From NCBI GenBank assembly GCA_023229135.1, contig JALNZT010000050.1, forward strand, positions 1 to 25,078: a DNA stretch of 25,078 nucleotides. The letters are read 5' to 3'. A program made the position numbers and the translations under genes. Every line of letters starts with the position of its first letter. The stretch's first letter is position 1. This DNA comes from Bacteroidales bacterium (lineage in GTDB: Bacteria > Bacteroidota > Bacteroidia > Bacteroidales > F082). Below the pieces are notes generated by a model. It had not been told where the DNA came from. It worked only from the letters and a program-made list of their open reading frames with translations, and did not search any database. This document shows, one piece after another, positions 14,494 to 23,560 of the stretch.

Positions 14494-15699
14494 ATGAATA
14501 TTAAACCACTATTTTTGCTATTTGTGCTCTGTTGCGCCACCATTTTTATTTCTTGTAAAAAAGATAAAAATAATACGGAAGAAAAAAACATGAAAGCTTC
14601 ACTGCAAATTGTTGCAGACAGTGTTTATCAAGTATTTAACGAAAAATGGGATATTGACAAGGCAGGTGTTCTCATTTATGTTAACGGCTCTTCGGGAACA
14701 TATATGGTTTCAAGTAATATTACTCCCGAGGCAAGTCCTGAATCCCATTTTAGGGTGGCAAGCATCAGCAAAACCTTTACTGCTGCGGCAATTATGCTTT
14801 TGCAACAAGAGGGTAAATTAAATATTGACGATTCTATTGTGAAATATTTACCCAACACAGCCGCCTACGATATTCCCTACAGAAATGAAATTACCATTAA
14901 ACAACTGATACAACATCGGGCTGGTGTTTTTGACGTCACGAATAATAATATCCCGGAAACTATTGATGCACCTTATGCAGGGATCAAATATGAAGACTAC
15001 ATTCGACAACAGGATAATTTACATACTTTCACTTTTGAAGAATTGGTAGGTTTAAACGCTCAGCATCAGATAAGTACCGCCGTTCCAGATGTTGGTTTCA
15101 ATTATTCAAACACAGGCTATAATTTATTAGGCAAAATAATTGAAGAAGTGTCTGGTCTTAGTTATAGCGAATTTATAAGCCAAAGATTTACGCAGCCTTT
15201 AGGTCTGACAGATACTTACAGCGTTTGGCAGGGAAGCGATATAACAATGAGAACTCCTTTTATAGATTCATACCTGTATATCAAAGGATTAGAAGCTATA
15301 CCTACCGCTGAGGACAATATGTCGGTCCATGTCACTGAAGGAGATATTGTCTCGACGCCAAAAGACATAACTACCTGGATGCGTTTACTATTAACGGGGG
15401 AATCTGGAGTAAATGCAGCAAACGTTGACTTAATGAAGGAAATGTTGCCTGCAGATGGCAACCATGGCGTTTACGGCTTAGGCTTGGTTTATGAAGAAGG
15501 GCTTGGCTATGGCCATAATGGCGCACATCTAAGCTACGTCTCTACCTTAAGGTATAACCCGGAAAATGGAATCACTGTTTTGGCTTCAGCAAATTTTATC
15601 AGAATTGATACAACTGAGACTGGAATGCAGAGTTTTCTTGAGCTCGGATTTGGCATTAGGGATGCTTGTTACTCGGCAGTAGATGCTTACAAGAAATAG
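14494..15699 (+). CDS. Serine beta-lactamase-like / DD-peptidase family lipoprotein
   Basis: A 401-residue lipoprotein of the beta-lactamase/transpeptidase-like family (PF00144). The signal sequence ends in a lipobox with Cys21 (IFISC), followed by a polar KKDKN linker. The three active-site motifs are present: SISK (Ser90 to Lys93, SxxK), YSN (204-206, YxN) and HNG (341-343). These belong to class C beta-lactamases, DD-peptidases (R61 type) and esterases such as EstB, so peptidoglycan trimming, an esterase role or weak beta-lactam hydrolysis are all possible. It is not an AmpC by length or surroundings, and no ampR-type regulator is adjacent. Its long upstream region may carry a leader. No terminator was seen downstream. 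Confidence 0.85.
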   Translation: MNIKPLFLLFVLCCATIFISCKKDKNNTEEKNMKASLQIVADSVYQVFNEKWDIDKAGVLIYVNGSSGTYMVSSNITPEASPESHFRVASISKTFTAAAIMLLQQEGKLNIDDSIVKYLPNTAAYDIPYRNEITIKQLIQHRAGVFDVTNNNIPETIDAPYAGIKYEDYIRQQDNLHTFTFEELVGLNAQHQISTAVPDVGFNYSNTGYNLLGKIIEEVSGLSYSEFISQRFTQPLGLTDTYSVWQGSDITMRTPFIDSYLYIKGLEAIPTAEDNMSVHVTEGDIVSTPKDITTWMRLLLTGESGVNAANVDLMKEMLPADGNHGVYGLGLVYEEGLGYGHNGAHLSYVSTLRYNPENGITVLASANFIRIDTTETGMQSFLELGFGIRDACYSAVDAYKK

Positions 15700-15719
15700 T
15701 CAATTTCTGGGCTTTCTTA

Positions 15720-15753
15720 TTGCACTCTAACTGCTGAAATATGCTTACTTTTG
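15720..15753 (+). promoter_or_regulatory. Promoter of the DUF3127-EamA-oxidoreductase-kdsA group
   Basis: TTG (15720-15722), a 23-bp spacer and TACTTTTG (15746-15753), a full TAnnTTTG match about 50 bases upstream of the DUF3127 start. The spacing equals that at the gyrA promoter. Confidence 0.5.
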
Positions 15754-15802
15754 CATTCTTTCAGCCGAAAAATACTGCATATAATTAACAATAAATAGCA
15801 TC

Positions 15803-16171
15803 ATGAGCATTGAAATTACAGGAAAAGTTGTTCAATTAGGACAACGTCAAACCGGGCAAAGTGCAAAAGGCACTTGGGTTAAACAAGAATTAATTATTGA
15901 AACTGAAGATCAGTTCCCTAAAAAAGTTTGTCTGCAATGTTGGGGTGATAAAGCTGATGAAGCAGCTGCTTTTACAAATGGTGAGCGCATTAAGGCAAGT
16001 ATAAATATTGAGTCGCGCGAATACAATGGTCGCTGGTACACCGATGTGAAACCCTGGCGTTTTGAACGTGATGGCGCAGCAAAAAATGCTGTTAACCAAG
16101 GTGATAGTTTGCCGCCGCCAAATTACGAAGAGCCAACACCGGACAGCGAAGAAGGCGATCTTCCTTTCTAA
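15803..16171 (+). CDS. DUF3127 protein, OB-fold-like with SSB-type C-terminal tip
   Basis: A 122-residue protein recognised as DUF3127, a small family common in Bacteroidota. Residues 1-88 are beta-rich, with KGTWVKQELIIET, VCLQCWGDKADE and YNGRWYTDVKPW, the pattern of a small OB-fold nucleic-acid-binding domain with exposed aromatics. A proline- and acid-rich disordered tail ends in EEGDLPF (116-122), much like the DDDIPF tip of SSB that recruits DNA repair and replication enzymes. It is the first gene of a four-gene + strand group, with the EamA gene 18 bases downstream. The fold and tip argue for a nucleic-acid role; the exact function is not known. Confidence 0.75.
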   Translation: MSIEITGKVVQLGQRQTGQSAKGTWVKQELIIETEDQFPKKVCLQCWGDKADEAAAFTNGERIKASINIESREYNGRWYTDVKPWRFERDGAAKNAVNQGDSLPPPNYEEPTPDSEEGDLPF

Positions 16172-16189
16172 ATTAAACGTTAAACAAGA

Positions 16190-17107
16190 TTGAAAAGCAG
16201 AACTGCTGCACTTATTGCAGCCTTTAGTGCTAACCTAATTTACGGGATTAACTACGTGGTTGCCAAAGGTATCATGCCAGATTACCTGCAACCACGTGCG
16301 ATTATTTTTGTTAGAGTGATTGTCGCTGCCTTGCTTTTTTGGCTTATCACACCTTTTGTTGCCGCCGAAAAAGTCAGTAAAAAACACCTGTTTCAAATAG
16401 CTGTTGCTGCACTTTTCGGATTAGCTGCCAATCAAATCTTATTTTTTGAAGGCCTGAATCTTACCACACCCATCAACGCGAGTATAATTATGGTCGGTGC
16501 ACCTATTGCAGTGCTGGTTTTTTCGCAATGGATCAACAAAGAACGCATCACTAAAACAAAAGTTTTAGGAATCGCCTTAGGAAGCTTTGGCGCTGCTTAT
16601 CTGATTTTGGGTAGCGGCGAAATCAGCTTTAGTAAAGATACTTTTCTAGGTAATGTTCTCATATTGCTAAATGCCTCAACCTATGCATTATACTTAGTGT
16701 TAATTAAACCTATAATGCAACACTACAAAGCCATAACGGTGATGCGTTGGATATTTCTGTTTGGTACCATTTTTATTCTTCCGTTTACACTAATGCCTGC
16801 TTTAGAAGCAAATTGGTCAGAAATCCCATTTAACATTTGGCTATCAGTATTTTACGTGATATTCTTTACGACCTTTTTAGCTTACCTGCTTAATAACTAC
16901 TCGCTAAAAACCATACATCCGTCCACAAATAGCGCATTTATTTACCTACAACCTGTTTTTTCAAGTATCTTGGCTTTAAGTTTCAAAAAAGACACCCTTG
17001 AAATCCAAGAGGTTGTGGCAGCATTATTTATCTTTGCAGGAGTTTATTTTGTAGGCAGGAAAAGTCAACTCCAGTTTTTCACCACAAAACTTACACAGGA
17101 AAAATGA
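16190..17107 (+). CDS. EamA family (DMT superfamily) transporter
   Basis: A 305-residue inner-membrane protein with about ten hydrophobic segments arranged as two EamA repeats (about 5-140 and 150-290). The first opens AALIAAFSANLIYGINYVVA and carries NQILFFEGLNLTTPINASII; the second begins GNVLILLNASTYALYLVLIK and carries YLLNNYSLKTIHPSTNSAFI. Members export or import small metabolites; substrate cannot be told from sequence. The start is TTG at 16190, since an in-frame TAA lies just three codons upstream and the next ATG is deep in the first helix. Its stop overlaps the start of the next gene in ATGA, which suggests translational coupling. Confidence 0.88.
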   Translation: MKSRTAALIAAFSANLIYGINYVVAKGIMPDYLQPRAIIFVRVIVAALLFWLITPFVAAEKVSKKHLFQIAVAALFGLAANQILFFEGLNLTTPINASIIMVGAPIAVLVFSQWINKERITKTKVLGIALGSFGAAYLILGSGEISFSKDTFLGNVLILLNASTYALYLVLIKPIMQHYKAITVMRWIFLFGTIFILPFTLMPALEANWSEIPFNIWLSVFYVIFFTTFLAYLLNNYSLKTIHPSTNSAFIYLQPVFSSILALSFKKDTLEIQEVVAALFIFAGVYFVGRKSQLQFFTTKLTQEK

Positions 17108-17784
17108 TTCTGAAAAGAGGTATATCAGCTTATATAGCAGGAGCATCGGGACTTACCGGCGGAATGCTTTTGCAACTTCTACTTAACAATTCGACTTTTA
17201 GTTCGGTAGTGGCTTTGCTGCGTAGTCCCCTACCCTTTTCTCATCCTAAATTAGTCCAGAAAATCATTGACTTTGACCAGCTTCAATCAGTTGATTTTGA
17301 GGGTGGTGATTTCTTTTTTTGCTGTTTGGGAACTACGATAAAAAAGGCCGGCTCTCAAGAGAAATTTCAAAAAGTTGATTTGAATTATGTTGAAATGTTG
17401 GCGAAATTCAGCGCAGAAGCCGGCTTTTCAACTTTCGCTGTTATTTCGAGTGTTGGAGCCAACAAAAATTCTAGAAATTTTTATCAGCGTACCAAAGGAT
17501 TGATGGAAGAAGCCATCTCAAAATACGACTTTGAAAAAACATTGATTTTTAGACCTTCACTAATTCTGGGACCACGTAAAGAATTTCGTTTTGGAGAGGC
17601 TTTTGCTGCTTCCATGATGAAAGTTTTCAACCCGCTCATGGTAGGTGGTCTAAAGCAATTCAAGGCCATTCAAGCCTCAGAAATTGCTCGTAATATGTTG
17701 GAAATGAGTCTGGTAAAAAAGCCCGGAACTTATAACATCACAAACCGTGATATGCACCAAAAAAGAACAAACCATGAAAAATAG
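17104..17784 (+). CDS. NAD(P)-binding Rossmann protein, HTATIP2/TIP30-like
   Basis: A 226-residue atypical short-chain dehydrogenase-like protein. The nucleotide loop is GASGLTGG (13-20); CLGTTIKKAGS (74-84) is typical of the TIP30/YbjT-like group; the catalytic Tyr127 and Lys131 stand in NFYQRTKG, with SSVGAN (115-120) before them. RPSLILGPR follows. These features fit a TIP30-like oxidoreductase with unknown substrate. The start overlaps the EamA stop (ATGA), and the last 11 bases overlap kdsA. The order transporter, oxidoreductase, kdsA suggests one transcript rather than one pathway. Confidence 0.82.
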   Translation: MILKRGISAYIAGASGLTGGMLLQLLLNNSTFSSVVALLRSPLPFSHPKLVQKIIDFDQLQSVDFEGGDFFFCCLGTTIKKAGSQEKFQKVDLNYVEMLAKFSAEAGFSTFAVISSVGANKNSRNFYQRTKGLMEEAISKYDFEKTLIFRPSLILGPRKEFRFGEAFAASMMKVFNPLMVGGLKQFKAIQASEIARNMLEMSLVKKPGTYNITNRDMHQKRTNHEK

Positions 17785-18592
17785 TAATACCTTCTCTTTG
17801 CTGAAAAATCTTAAAGCCGACCGCTTTTTTTTGATGGCCGGCCCTTGCGTGATAGAAAACGAAGAAACGCCGTTTTTGATAGCTGAAAAAGTATCTAAAA
17901 TCTGCACTGAGCTTGATATTCCTTATATTTTTAAAGGTTCATACCGCAAGGCAAACCGTTCCAGGATAGATTCCTTTACTGGGATTGGCGACGAAAAAGC
18001 ACTTATAATTCTTAAAAGTGTTGGAAAACAGTTTAATATTCCGGTAGTTACAGATATCCATACCGCTGAGGAAGCTGCGATGGCCGCCGAATATGTGGAT
18101 GTGTTGCAAATTCCGGCCTTTTTATGCCGCCAAACGGATTTGCTGATTGCAGCTGCCAAGACAGGGAAGACGGTGAATATCAAAAAAGGCCAGTTTTTAT
18201 CAGGCGAATCCATGAAGTTCGCGGTGGATAAAGTCATGCAATCGGGTAACGATCAGGTTTTCCTGACCGAACGTGGCAATATGTATGGCTACCAGGATAT
18301 GGTGGTAGATTATAGGAATATTTACGCCATGAAAAAATTACAAATTCCTGTTATAATGGATGTTACACACTCATTGCAGCAACCGAATCAATCGGGAGGC
18401 GTTACCGGAGGTCAGCCTGAACTGATTGGATTAATTGCCAAAGCAGCCATAGCAGTAGGCGCAGATGGCATCTTTATGGAAACGCATCCGAATCCTGCTG
18501 AAGCAAAATCTGACGGTGCCAATATGCTTCACCTCGATCGCGCAGAAGAATTGCTACATCAATTGGTGAAAATCAGAGAATCAATAAGTTAA
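17774..18592 (+). CDS. kdsA: 3-deoxy-8-phosphooctulonate synthase (Kdo8P synthase), metal-dependent class
   Basis: Condenses phosphoenolpyruvate and arabinose 5-phosphate to Kdo-8-phosphate for the LPS inner core. The 272 residues show AGPCVIEN (22-29), FKGSYRKANRSR (53-64), KKGQF (137-141) and GGVTGGQPE (208-216). The metal ligands known from the Aquifex enzyme (Cys11, His185, Glu222, Asp233) align at a constant offset of 14 with Cys25, His199, Glu236 and Asp247. It is therefore the metal-dependent class, unlike the E. coli enzyme, which has Asn at the cysteine position. I chose the ATG at 17774; an earlier GTG at 17747 adds nine non-conserved residues. It overlaps the previous gene by 11 bases and shares TTAA with the convergent DUF4831 gene. 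Confidence 0.97.
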   Translation: MKNSNTFSLLKNLKADRFFLMAGPCVIENEETPFLIAEKVSKICTELDIPYIFKGSYRKANRSRIDSFTGIGDEKALIILKSVGKQFNIPVVTDIHTAEEAAMAAEYVDVLQIPAFLCRQTDLLIAAAKTGKTVNIKKGQFLSGESMKFAVDKVMQSGNDQVFLTERGNMYGYQDMVVDYRNIYAMKKLQIPVIMDVTHSLQQPNQSGGVTGGQPELIGLIAKAAIAVGADGIFMETHPNPAEAKSDGANMLHLDRAEELLHQLVKIRESIS

Positions 18593-19764
18593 TCTCGTTT
18601 TAGCTGAATAACTTGGCCGGTTTCAGGATCAAACCTGAGCTTGGAACGATTGAGTGGTGCAACTGCAATAGCACCCATTTGGCTGACAGGAATTCTAACA
18701 TGATCCAGCAATTTTCCTTGGTAAACAACCCTGATTTCAACGGTTTCAGGCACTCTGTAGAGCATACTGTTTATAACCGTGATAGATTCCAGTGTGCTTT
18801 CTTCAACAGCAGGAATATTTTGGGTGTTGCCAGCCGGAATTAACTCAACTTGCAAGGGAACGCCTTTGGTTCCGCTATATATTACACCGGATTCTTCAGC
18901 AAAACGGGCAATCGTCTTTATTCCATTGTCGTTTTTTTGTGGTGTAAAATAGACAGTGTGTTCTTCAATGATGCTGTGTTCATGTCCTAAAAACAGGCTT
19001 AGGTAAGCTTCCTCCAACTGCTGAAGTTGTTTATCCATATAAATCAATGTGTTACCATAATTTATTTCCTGATAGCCACTGATCAGGTTAAATCGGCTTT
19101 GCCGGATAGTTTGAATGTAGTCAGCTGCTGACCTCGCTTTTTGTTCAGGGCTGCGATCAACCCAAGCCGCCTGCAAAACCGGCCGTTTGATAATAGTCGT
19201 ATCTATCGTGATATTACGAATAATCGTGTCGATACGGCGATACAGATTGCTTTCAGCATAATAGGAAAATTCTTTTTGATCTGGGCTGTTAACTAAATGC
19301 TTTACAAGTTTAACAGACTCATTATCATGGTTTTGAATCTCATCACCCGCTCCCAGAAGAATCCCATTTCCAAGTTGTGAAAATGTCATACTCACAGCAT
19401 CTTTTGTGGCACGCTCATCTAAACGCACAAAAAACACGGCTTTGTTATCGGGTTCAGCGGAAGTACTGAGCACAGCATCCAGGATGTCATAGGATTCAAA
19501 ATCTGATTTTATAACATCTGAGACACCCAGCATCCTTTCAGCAAAACCACTGTAAGGACCGCTGATGTGTGTTGTTTTTCTGACTATAAAATCTATTTTC
19601 AGAACGGTTTGTGGTAAGGCATAAAAGAACCCGTCCTGCTGTCCTGGAATGCCATTTTTTGCATGACTTACTGTTATCTGAGAAAAAGCTGTTGAACTTA
19701 TTAATAGACAGCTAATTAACAAGTTTAAAACTATGAAGCTTGAATTAAAAGTATTTCTTTTCAT
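18589..19764 (-). CDS. DUF4831 family exported protein
   Basis: A 391-residue protein with an N-terminal signal peptide (hydrophobic stretch 11-28, likely cut near AFSQ). The body resembles DUF4831, an uncharacterised family found mainly in Bacteroidota: YALPQTVLKIDFIVRKT near the start and GVIYSGTKGVPLQVELIPAG later, and it is beta-rich. No catalytic motif is visible. The expected location is periplasm or outer membrane. Its own promoter lies upstream, and its stop overlaps that of kdsA. Family assignment is from memory of the conserved N-terminal pattern; function is unknown. Confidence 0.75.
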   Translation of the reverse strand: MKRNTFNSSFIVLNLLISCLLISSTAFSQITVSHAKNGIPGQQDGFFYALPQTVLKIDFIVRKTTHISGPYSGFAERMLGVSDVIKSDFESYDILDAVLSTSAEPDNKAVFFVRLDERATKDAVSMTFSQLGNGILLGAGDEIQNHDNESVKLVKHLVNSPDQKEFSYYAESNLYRRIDTIIRNITIDTTIIKRPVLQAAWVDRSPEQKARSAADYIQTIRQSRFNLISGYQEINYGNTLIYMDKQLQQLEEAYLSLFLGHEHSIIEEHTVYFTPQKNDNGIKTIARFAEESGVIYSGTKGVPLQVELIPAGNTQNIPAVEESTLESITVINSMLYRVPETVEIRVVYQGKLLDHVRIPVSQMGAIAVAPLNRSKLRFDPETGQVIQLKRD

Positions 19765-19787
19765 AAATAGGATTTTTTCAGAATATA

Positions 19788-19820
19788 CAAAAATACAGTA
19801 TTTACTGATTGGTTTTCAAA
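19788..19820 (-). promoter_or_regulatory. Promoter of the DUF4831 gene
   Basis: On the minus strand TTTG (19820-19817), a 21-bp spacer and TATTTTTG (19795-19788), both full consensus elements, about 23 bases upstream of the ATG at 19764. Confidence 0.6.
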
Positions 19821-19842
19821 CTGCTTTGGTTTCGTTGATCGA

Positions 19843-19872
19843 GAAAAGGGAAACGAAAACGTTTCCCTTTTC
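19843..19872 (-). terminator. Strong intrinsic terminator after glnA
   Basis: Perfect 13-bp stem GAAAAGGGAAACG (19843-19855) / CGTTTCCCTTTTC (19860-19872) with a 4-base loop. It begins only 7 bases past the glnA stop on the minus strand and marks the end of the gmhA-to-glnA unit. The U tract is short (UUUU within the stem). Confidence 0.75.
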
Positions 19873-19879
19873 AGTATAT

Positions 19880-22069
19880 CTATTTGATAAACAACAACTC
19901 ACGGTATTTTGGTAAAGGCCAAAGCGAGTCATCAATCAGCATTTCGAGCTTATCAACATGGTAGCGAATTTTCTCAAAATAAGGTTTTACCTGATAGCAA
20001 TAACTGTGGGCTTTTTGATCAAACTGATCCAATAGGTTGGCTATTTTTCGCTCATTGGTCATTTCTTCCACGTATTGGCGAATCATGGAAATATGCTCAG
20101 AAATTTCCTTGATGTTTTGCACTTGATTTCTACTCAGCTTCACATAGGTTTTATGATCCAGCACATCTTTGAGGCCTCTTGCATTCTCAATCAAGGTGTT
20201 TTGATATTTGATCGCGGTCGGGATAATGTGATTGATTGAAAGATCGCCTATCAGGCGCGATTCAATTTGCACTTTACTAATATAGTTGTCAAGCTTGATT
20301 TCGTAACGCGCTTCTAATTCTCGCTTATTAAGCACCTGATTGCGTTCAAAAAGTGCAATAACCGGTGCTGTTAGATAAGCTTTGATGGCGTCAGGTGTAT
20401 TCGGCGTGTTTGAAAGTCTTCGTTTTTTAGCTTCCTTTTTCCATTCATCACCATAGCTATTGCCTTCAAAACGAATGGCTTTGGAGCTTTTTATATATTT
20501 CTTAATGATTTTAAAAACAGCATCTTCGGTCTTTATCCCCTTTTCCATCAGCTGTTGGACATCATCGTAGAATTGATTCAACTGATCGGCCACTATAGTA
20601 TTGAGAATGAACATCGGCTTTGCAGCATTGTCATGCGAGCCAACAGCCCTGAATTCAAATTTATTACCTGTAAAAGCGAAGGGACTGGTACGATTACGGT
20701 CTGTGTTATCTAACAGGATTTCAGGGATTTTTGGGATGTTACTTAAAACTCCTTTTGCACCGCCATTATTGATATTTTCAGGCGATGGCATATTTTCAAT
20801 TTCATCGAGGGTGCGGGTAAGTTGTTCGCCAATAAATGCCGAAATTATCGCAGGAGGTGCTTCATGTGCTCCGAGGCGCAGATCGTTACTGGCAGATGCT
20901 ACGCTGGCCCGCACCAATGTTTCGTGGGTGTGCAAGGCTTTAAGGATGTTGGCGAGCATGGTGACAAATCGTAGGTTATCAAGTGGAGTTTTACCTGGGG
21001 TTAATAGGTTTACACCGGTATTGGTAGCCAGCGACCAGTTGTTGTGCTTTCCGCTTCCGTTAACAAGTGCATAAGGCTTTTCGTGCAGTAAAACTTTGAA
21101 ATAGTGTTTACGCGAAACAGTATCTAACAAATGCATTAGCAGCTGATTATGATCTACTGCCACATTCACTTCCTCATACACAGGGGCGCATTCAAACTGG
21201 CTGGGTGCCACCTCATTATGTCTGGTTTTTAAGGGAATTCCAAGTTTATGTGATTCTATTTCCAGGTCGCGCATAAAAGCCCTTGCGCGACTGTGGATTG
21301 TGCCAAAATAATGATCGCTAAGCTGCTGATCTTTAGCTGATGCGTGTCCGAAAACTGTTTTGCCGGCCAACACTAAATCAGGTCGTGCAGCGAAAAGTGC
21401 TGAGTCAACCAGAAAATATTCCTGTTCCCAACCCAAGGTTGGATAAACTTTGGTAATGGCTTTGTCAAATAAGCGGCAAACTTTTACGCTTGCCTTATCA
21501 ATGGCATCGTTAGAGCGTAGCAACGGCGTTTTATAGTCGAGCGATTCACCAGTGTAGGAAACAAAAATTGTAGGAATACAAAGTGTGCTTTCCATGATAA
21601 AAGCCGGAGAGCTGGGATCCCAGGCTGTGTAGCCGCGTGCCTCAAAAGTGTTGCGCAAGCCACCGCTGGGGAAAGAAGAGGCATCAGGTTCCTGCTGAAT
21701 CAGCTCATTGCTTTGAAATTCTTCCAGGGCTTTTCCGCCTTCGGCGGGATTTATAAATGCATCATGTTTTTCGGCCGTGGAGCCCGTTAAGGGGTGAAAC
21801 CAGTGTGTATAATGAGTTGCTCCTTTACTCATCGCCCAGGATTTCATGGCAGATGCGACCTGGTCAGCTACTTTACGTTCAATCTTTGTGCCTTTATCTA
21901 TAGCCATCTCCACGCTTTTAAAGGCTTCCTTGGTAAGGTATTCACGCATAACGCCCTGGTTAAAAACCATAGAACCGAAATAATCTGAGATTTTGTTAGA
22001 CGGATAGTTCACCGGAATTACCTGACGGTCAAAAGTTTCTGAGAGGGCTGTAAATCTGAAATTTTTCAT
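19880..22069 (-). CDS. glnN: Glutamine synthetase type III
   Basis: Makes glutamine from glutamate, ammonia and ATP. At 729 residues it is far longer than types I and II (about 350-470) and matches the GSIII length typical of Bacteroidota and cyanobacteria. The N-terminal GSIII-specific domain holds ATHYTHWFHPLTGSTAEKHD (84-103). Catalytic-domain motifs are GWEQEYFLVD (213-222), RHNEVAPSQFE (283-293) and NGSGKHNNWS (337-346). The helical C-terminal region (about 600-729) is also typical. It lies 24 bases downstream of a sodium:solute symporter with no promoter match between, so it is probably the last gene of that operon. Its symbol is variously glnN or glnA3. Confidence 0.95.
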   Translation of the reverse strand: MKNFRFTALSETFDRQVIPVNYPSNKISDYFGSMVFNQGVMREYLTKEAFKSVEMAIDKGTKIERKVADQVASAMKSWAMSKGATHYTHWFHPLTGSTAEKHDAFINPAEGGKALEEFQSNELIQQEPDASSFPSGGLRNTFEARGYTAWDPSSPAFIMESTLCIPTIFVSYTGESLDYKTPLLRSNDAIDKASVKVCRLFDKAITKVYPTLGWEQEYFLVDSALFAARPDLVLAGKTVFGHASAKDQQLSDHYFGTIHSRARAFMRDLEIESHKLGIPLKTRHNEVAPSQFECAPVYEEVNVAVDHNQLLMHLLDTVSRKHYFKVLLHEKPYALVNGSGKHNNWSLATNTGVNLLTPGKTPLDNLRFVTMLANILKALHTHETLVRASVASASNDLRLGAHEAPPAIISAFIGEQLTRTLDEIENMPSPENINNGGAKGVLSNIPKIPEILLDNTDRNRTSPFAFTGNKFEFRAVGSHDNAAKPMFILNTIVADQLNQFYDDVQQLMEKGIKTEDAVFKIIKKYIKSSKAIRFEGNSYGDEWKKEAKKRRLSNTPNTPDAIKAYLTAPVIALFERNQVLNKRELEARYEIKLDNYISKVQIESRLIGDLSINHIIPTAIKYQNTLIENARGLKDVLDHKTYVKLSRNQVQNIKEISEHISMIRQYVEEMTNERKIANLLDQFDQKAHSYCYQVKPYFEKIRYHVDKLEMLIDDSLWPLPKYRELLFIK

Positions 22070-22093
22070 TTTATTTATTATAAGTTGGTTGTG

Positions 22094-23560
22094 TTAAAAG
22101 TTGGTTTGAATTAGCGATCGTTTTCTAATTGACCATAATCCAATATACGTGAGCAGGCCATTCAATATAAGTAACTCAAAACCAAAGTTATATCCATTGA
22201 ACAGTAAATTGCTGTTTGTATCTATAAAATAAGTTGCAACAGGAGCTGCCAGGGCTATTAACGGCACGTAGCGGTCTTTGATTTCATTTTTAGTAAATAA
22301 ACCAAAAGCAAACAAACCGAGCAGCGGACCGTAAGTGTATCCTGCGATCGTGAATAAGCGTGAAATAACCGCTTGATTATTGATTTCACGAAAGACTACA
22401 ATGATAATCAGGATGACAGTTGTAACGCCAAAATGTATGAGATAACGCTGCAAATTAGACTGATTCAGACCTTTATTTTGTTTCTTTTCTGATCCTAAAA
22501 AATCAACGCTAATTGAGGTAGAGAGTGCAGTAATGGCGCTGTCGGCACTGGAATAGGCTGCCGCAATAAGTCCGATAAAAAACACCATGCCGGCTACCAA
22601 TCCAAAGTGGTTGATGGCCAACTCGGGAAAGAGGTTATCTGTAAGCTCGGGAATGACAATGCCAAAATGGTTGGCGTAAACAAATAAGGTCGCACCCAGG
22701 AAAAGAAACAGCAGGTTGGCCGGCACAAGCATCAGGCTGAGGCTTGTCATGTTCTTTTGAGCATCTTTTATATTGCGACAACTCAGGTTTTTTTGCATCA
22801 TATCCTGGTCGAGACCGGTCATCACAATGGTGATAAACATGCCGCTAAAAAACTGTTTAAGGTAAAACTTATCGTGCCTCCAGTCAGCGATAATAATTTT
22901 TGAGTAGCCTTCTTTCTTCACCACACCAATCATTTCTGACAGGTTGAGATCCATTTTGTTAAGGACAATTATCAGCGTTACAACCAATGAGATAAGCATA
23001 AAAGTGGTCTGCAGCATATCTGTCCAAACGATGGTTTTTATACCGCCTTTATACGAATAAAGCGTGATGAGCAGCATAAAAAGAGCGACCGTAACCCAAA
23101 ACGGTATGTGGTAATGGTCAAAGATAAAAAGCTGTAAAACGTTGACCACCAAAAACATCCTGAAAGATGCGCCTATCAATCTGGAAACAATAAAATAAAA
23201 GGAGCCGGTTTTATAAGCATAAAATCCAAACCGTCGATCCAAGTAGGTATAAATTGAGGTGAGATTGAGGCGGTAATAAAGTGGAAGCAAAACCAGCGAA
23301 ATCACGGCATAGCCGAACAGATAGCCAAACACCACCATCATATATGAAAACTGAGAGCTGCCTACCCAGCCGGGAATCGAGATAAAGGTTACACCTGAAA
23401 GCGAGGCGCCAACCATACCATAAGCCACTACAGGCCAGGGAGATTGTTTGTTGCCCAGGTAATAACTATCACTATTTGCTTTGCGCGAGGTGATAAATGA
23501 AATCACCAGAAGCAAAGCAGTATAAGCTAAAAAAATCGCGAGTATCAGTTCGGGGCGCAT
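22094..23560 (-). CDS. Sodium:solute symporter (SSS family)
   Basis: A 488-residue inner-membrane protein with about 13 hydrophobic segments. The N-terminal helix is followed by SYYLGNKQSPWPVVAYGMVG, and AYSSADSAITALSTSISVDF carries the Ser-rich region that forms the Na2 site in SSS proteins such as vSGLT. GPLLGLFAFGLF is also typical. The substrate (sugar, amino acid, vitamin or another) cannot be told. The start codon overlaps the stop of the GmhB-like gene by one base (TGATG), so the two are coupled. Being between heptose-pathway genes and glutamine synthetase, it might serve either, but no evidence decides. Confidence 0.92.
   Translation of the reverse strand: MRPELILAIFLAYTALLLVISFITSRKANSDSYYLGNKQSPWPVVAYGMVGASLSGVTFISIPGWVGSSQFSYMMVVFGYLFGYAVISLVLLPLYYRLNLTSIYTYLDRRFGFYAYKTGSFYFIVSRLIGASFRMFLVVNVLQLFIFDHYHIPFWVTVALFMLLITLYSYKGGIKTIVWTDMLQTTFMLISLVVTLIIVLNKMDLNLSEMIGVVKKEGYSKIIIADWRHDKFYLKQFFSGMFITIVMTGLDQDMMQKNLSCRNIKDAQKNMTSLSLMLVPANLLFLFLGATLFVYANHFGIVIPELTDNLFPELAINHFGLVAGMVFFIGLIAAAYSSADSAITALSTSISVDFLGSEKKQNKGLNQSNLQRYLIHFGVTTVILIIIVVFREINNQAVISRLFTIAGYTYGPLLGLFAFGLFTKNEIKDRYVPLIALAAPVATYFIDTNSNLLFNGYNFGFELLILNGLLTYIGLWSIRKRSLIQTNF

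Noticed and set aside
14494..15699. True AmpC beta-lactamase / resistance gene
   Set aside because: The motifs are shared with DD-peptidases and esterases, the protein is a lipoprotein with an unusual length, and no ampR-type regulator is adjacent; resistance cannot be claimed.
17747..17773. Upstream GTG start for kdsA
   Set aside because: Adds nine residues not typical of KdsA and deepens the overlap with the previous gene; the ATG at 17774 gives metal-ligand positions at a constant offset from Aquifex KdsA.
19733..19915. 60-codon + strand frame between DUF4831 and glutamine synthetase
   Set aside because: It runs through the DUF4831 promoter and the glutamine synthetase terminator hairpin, both on the other strand; no coding features.
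20601..21074. 157-codon + strand open frame inside glutamine synthetase
   Set aside because: Antisense to conserved GSIII motifs; no independent evidence of coding.
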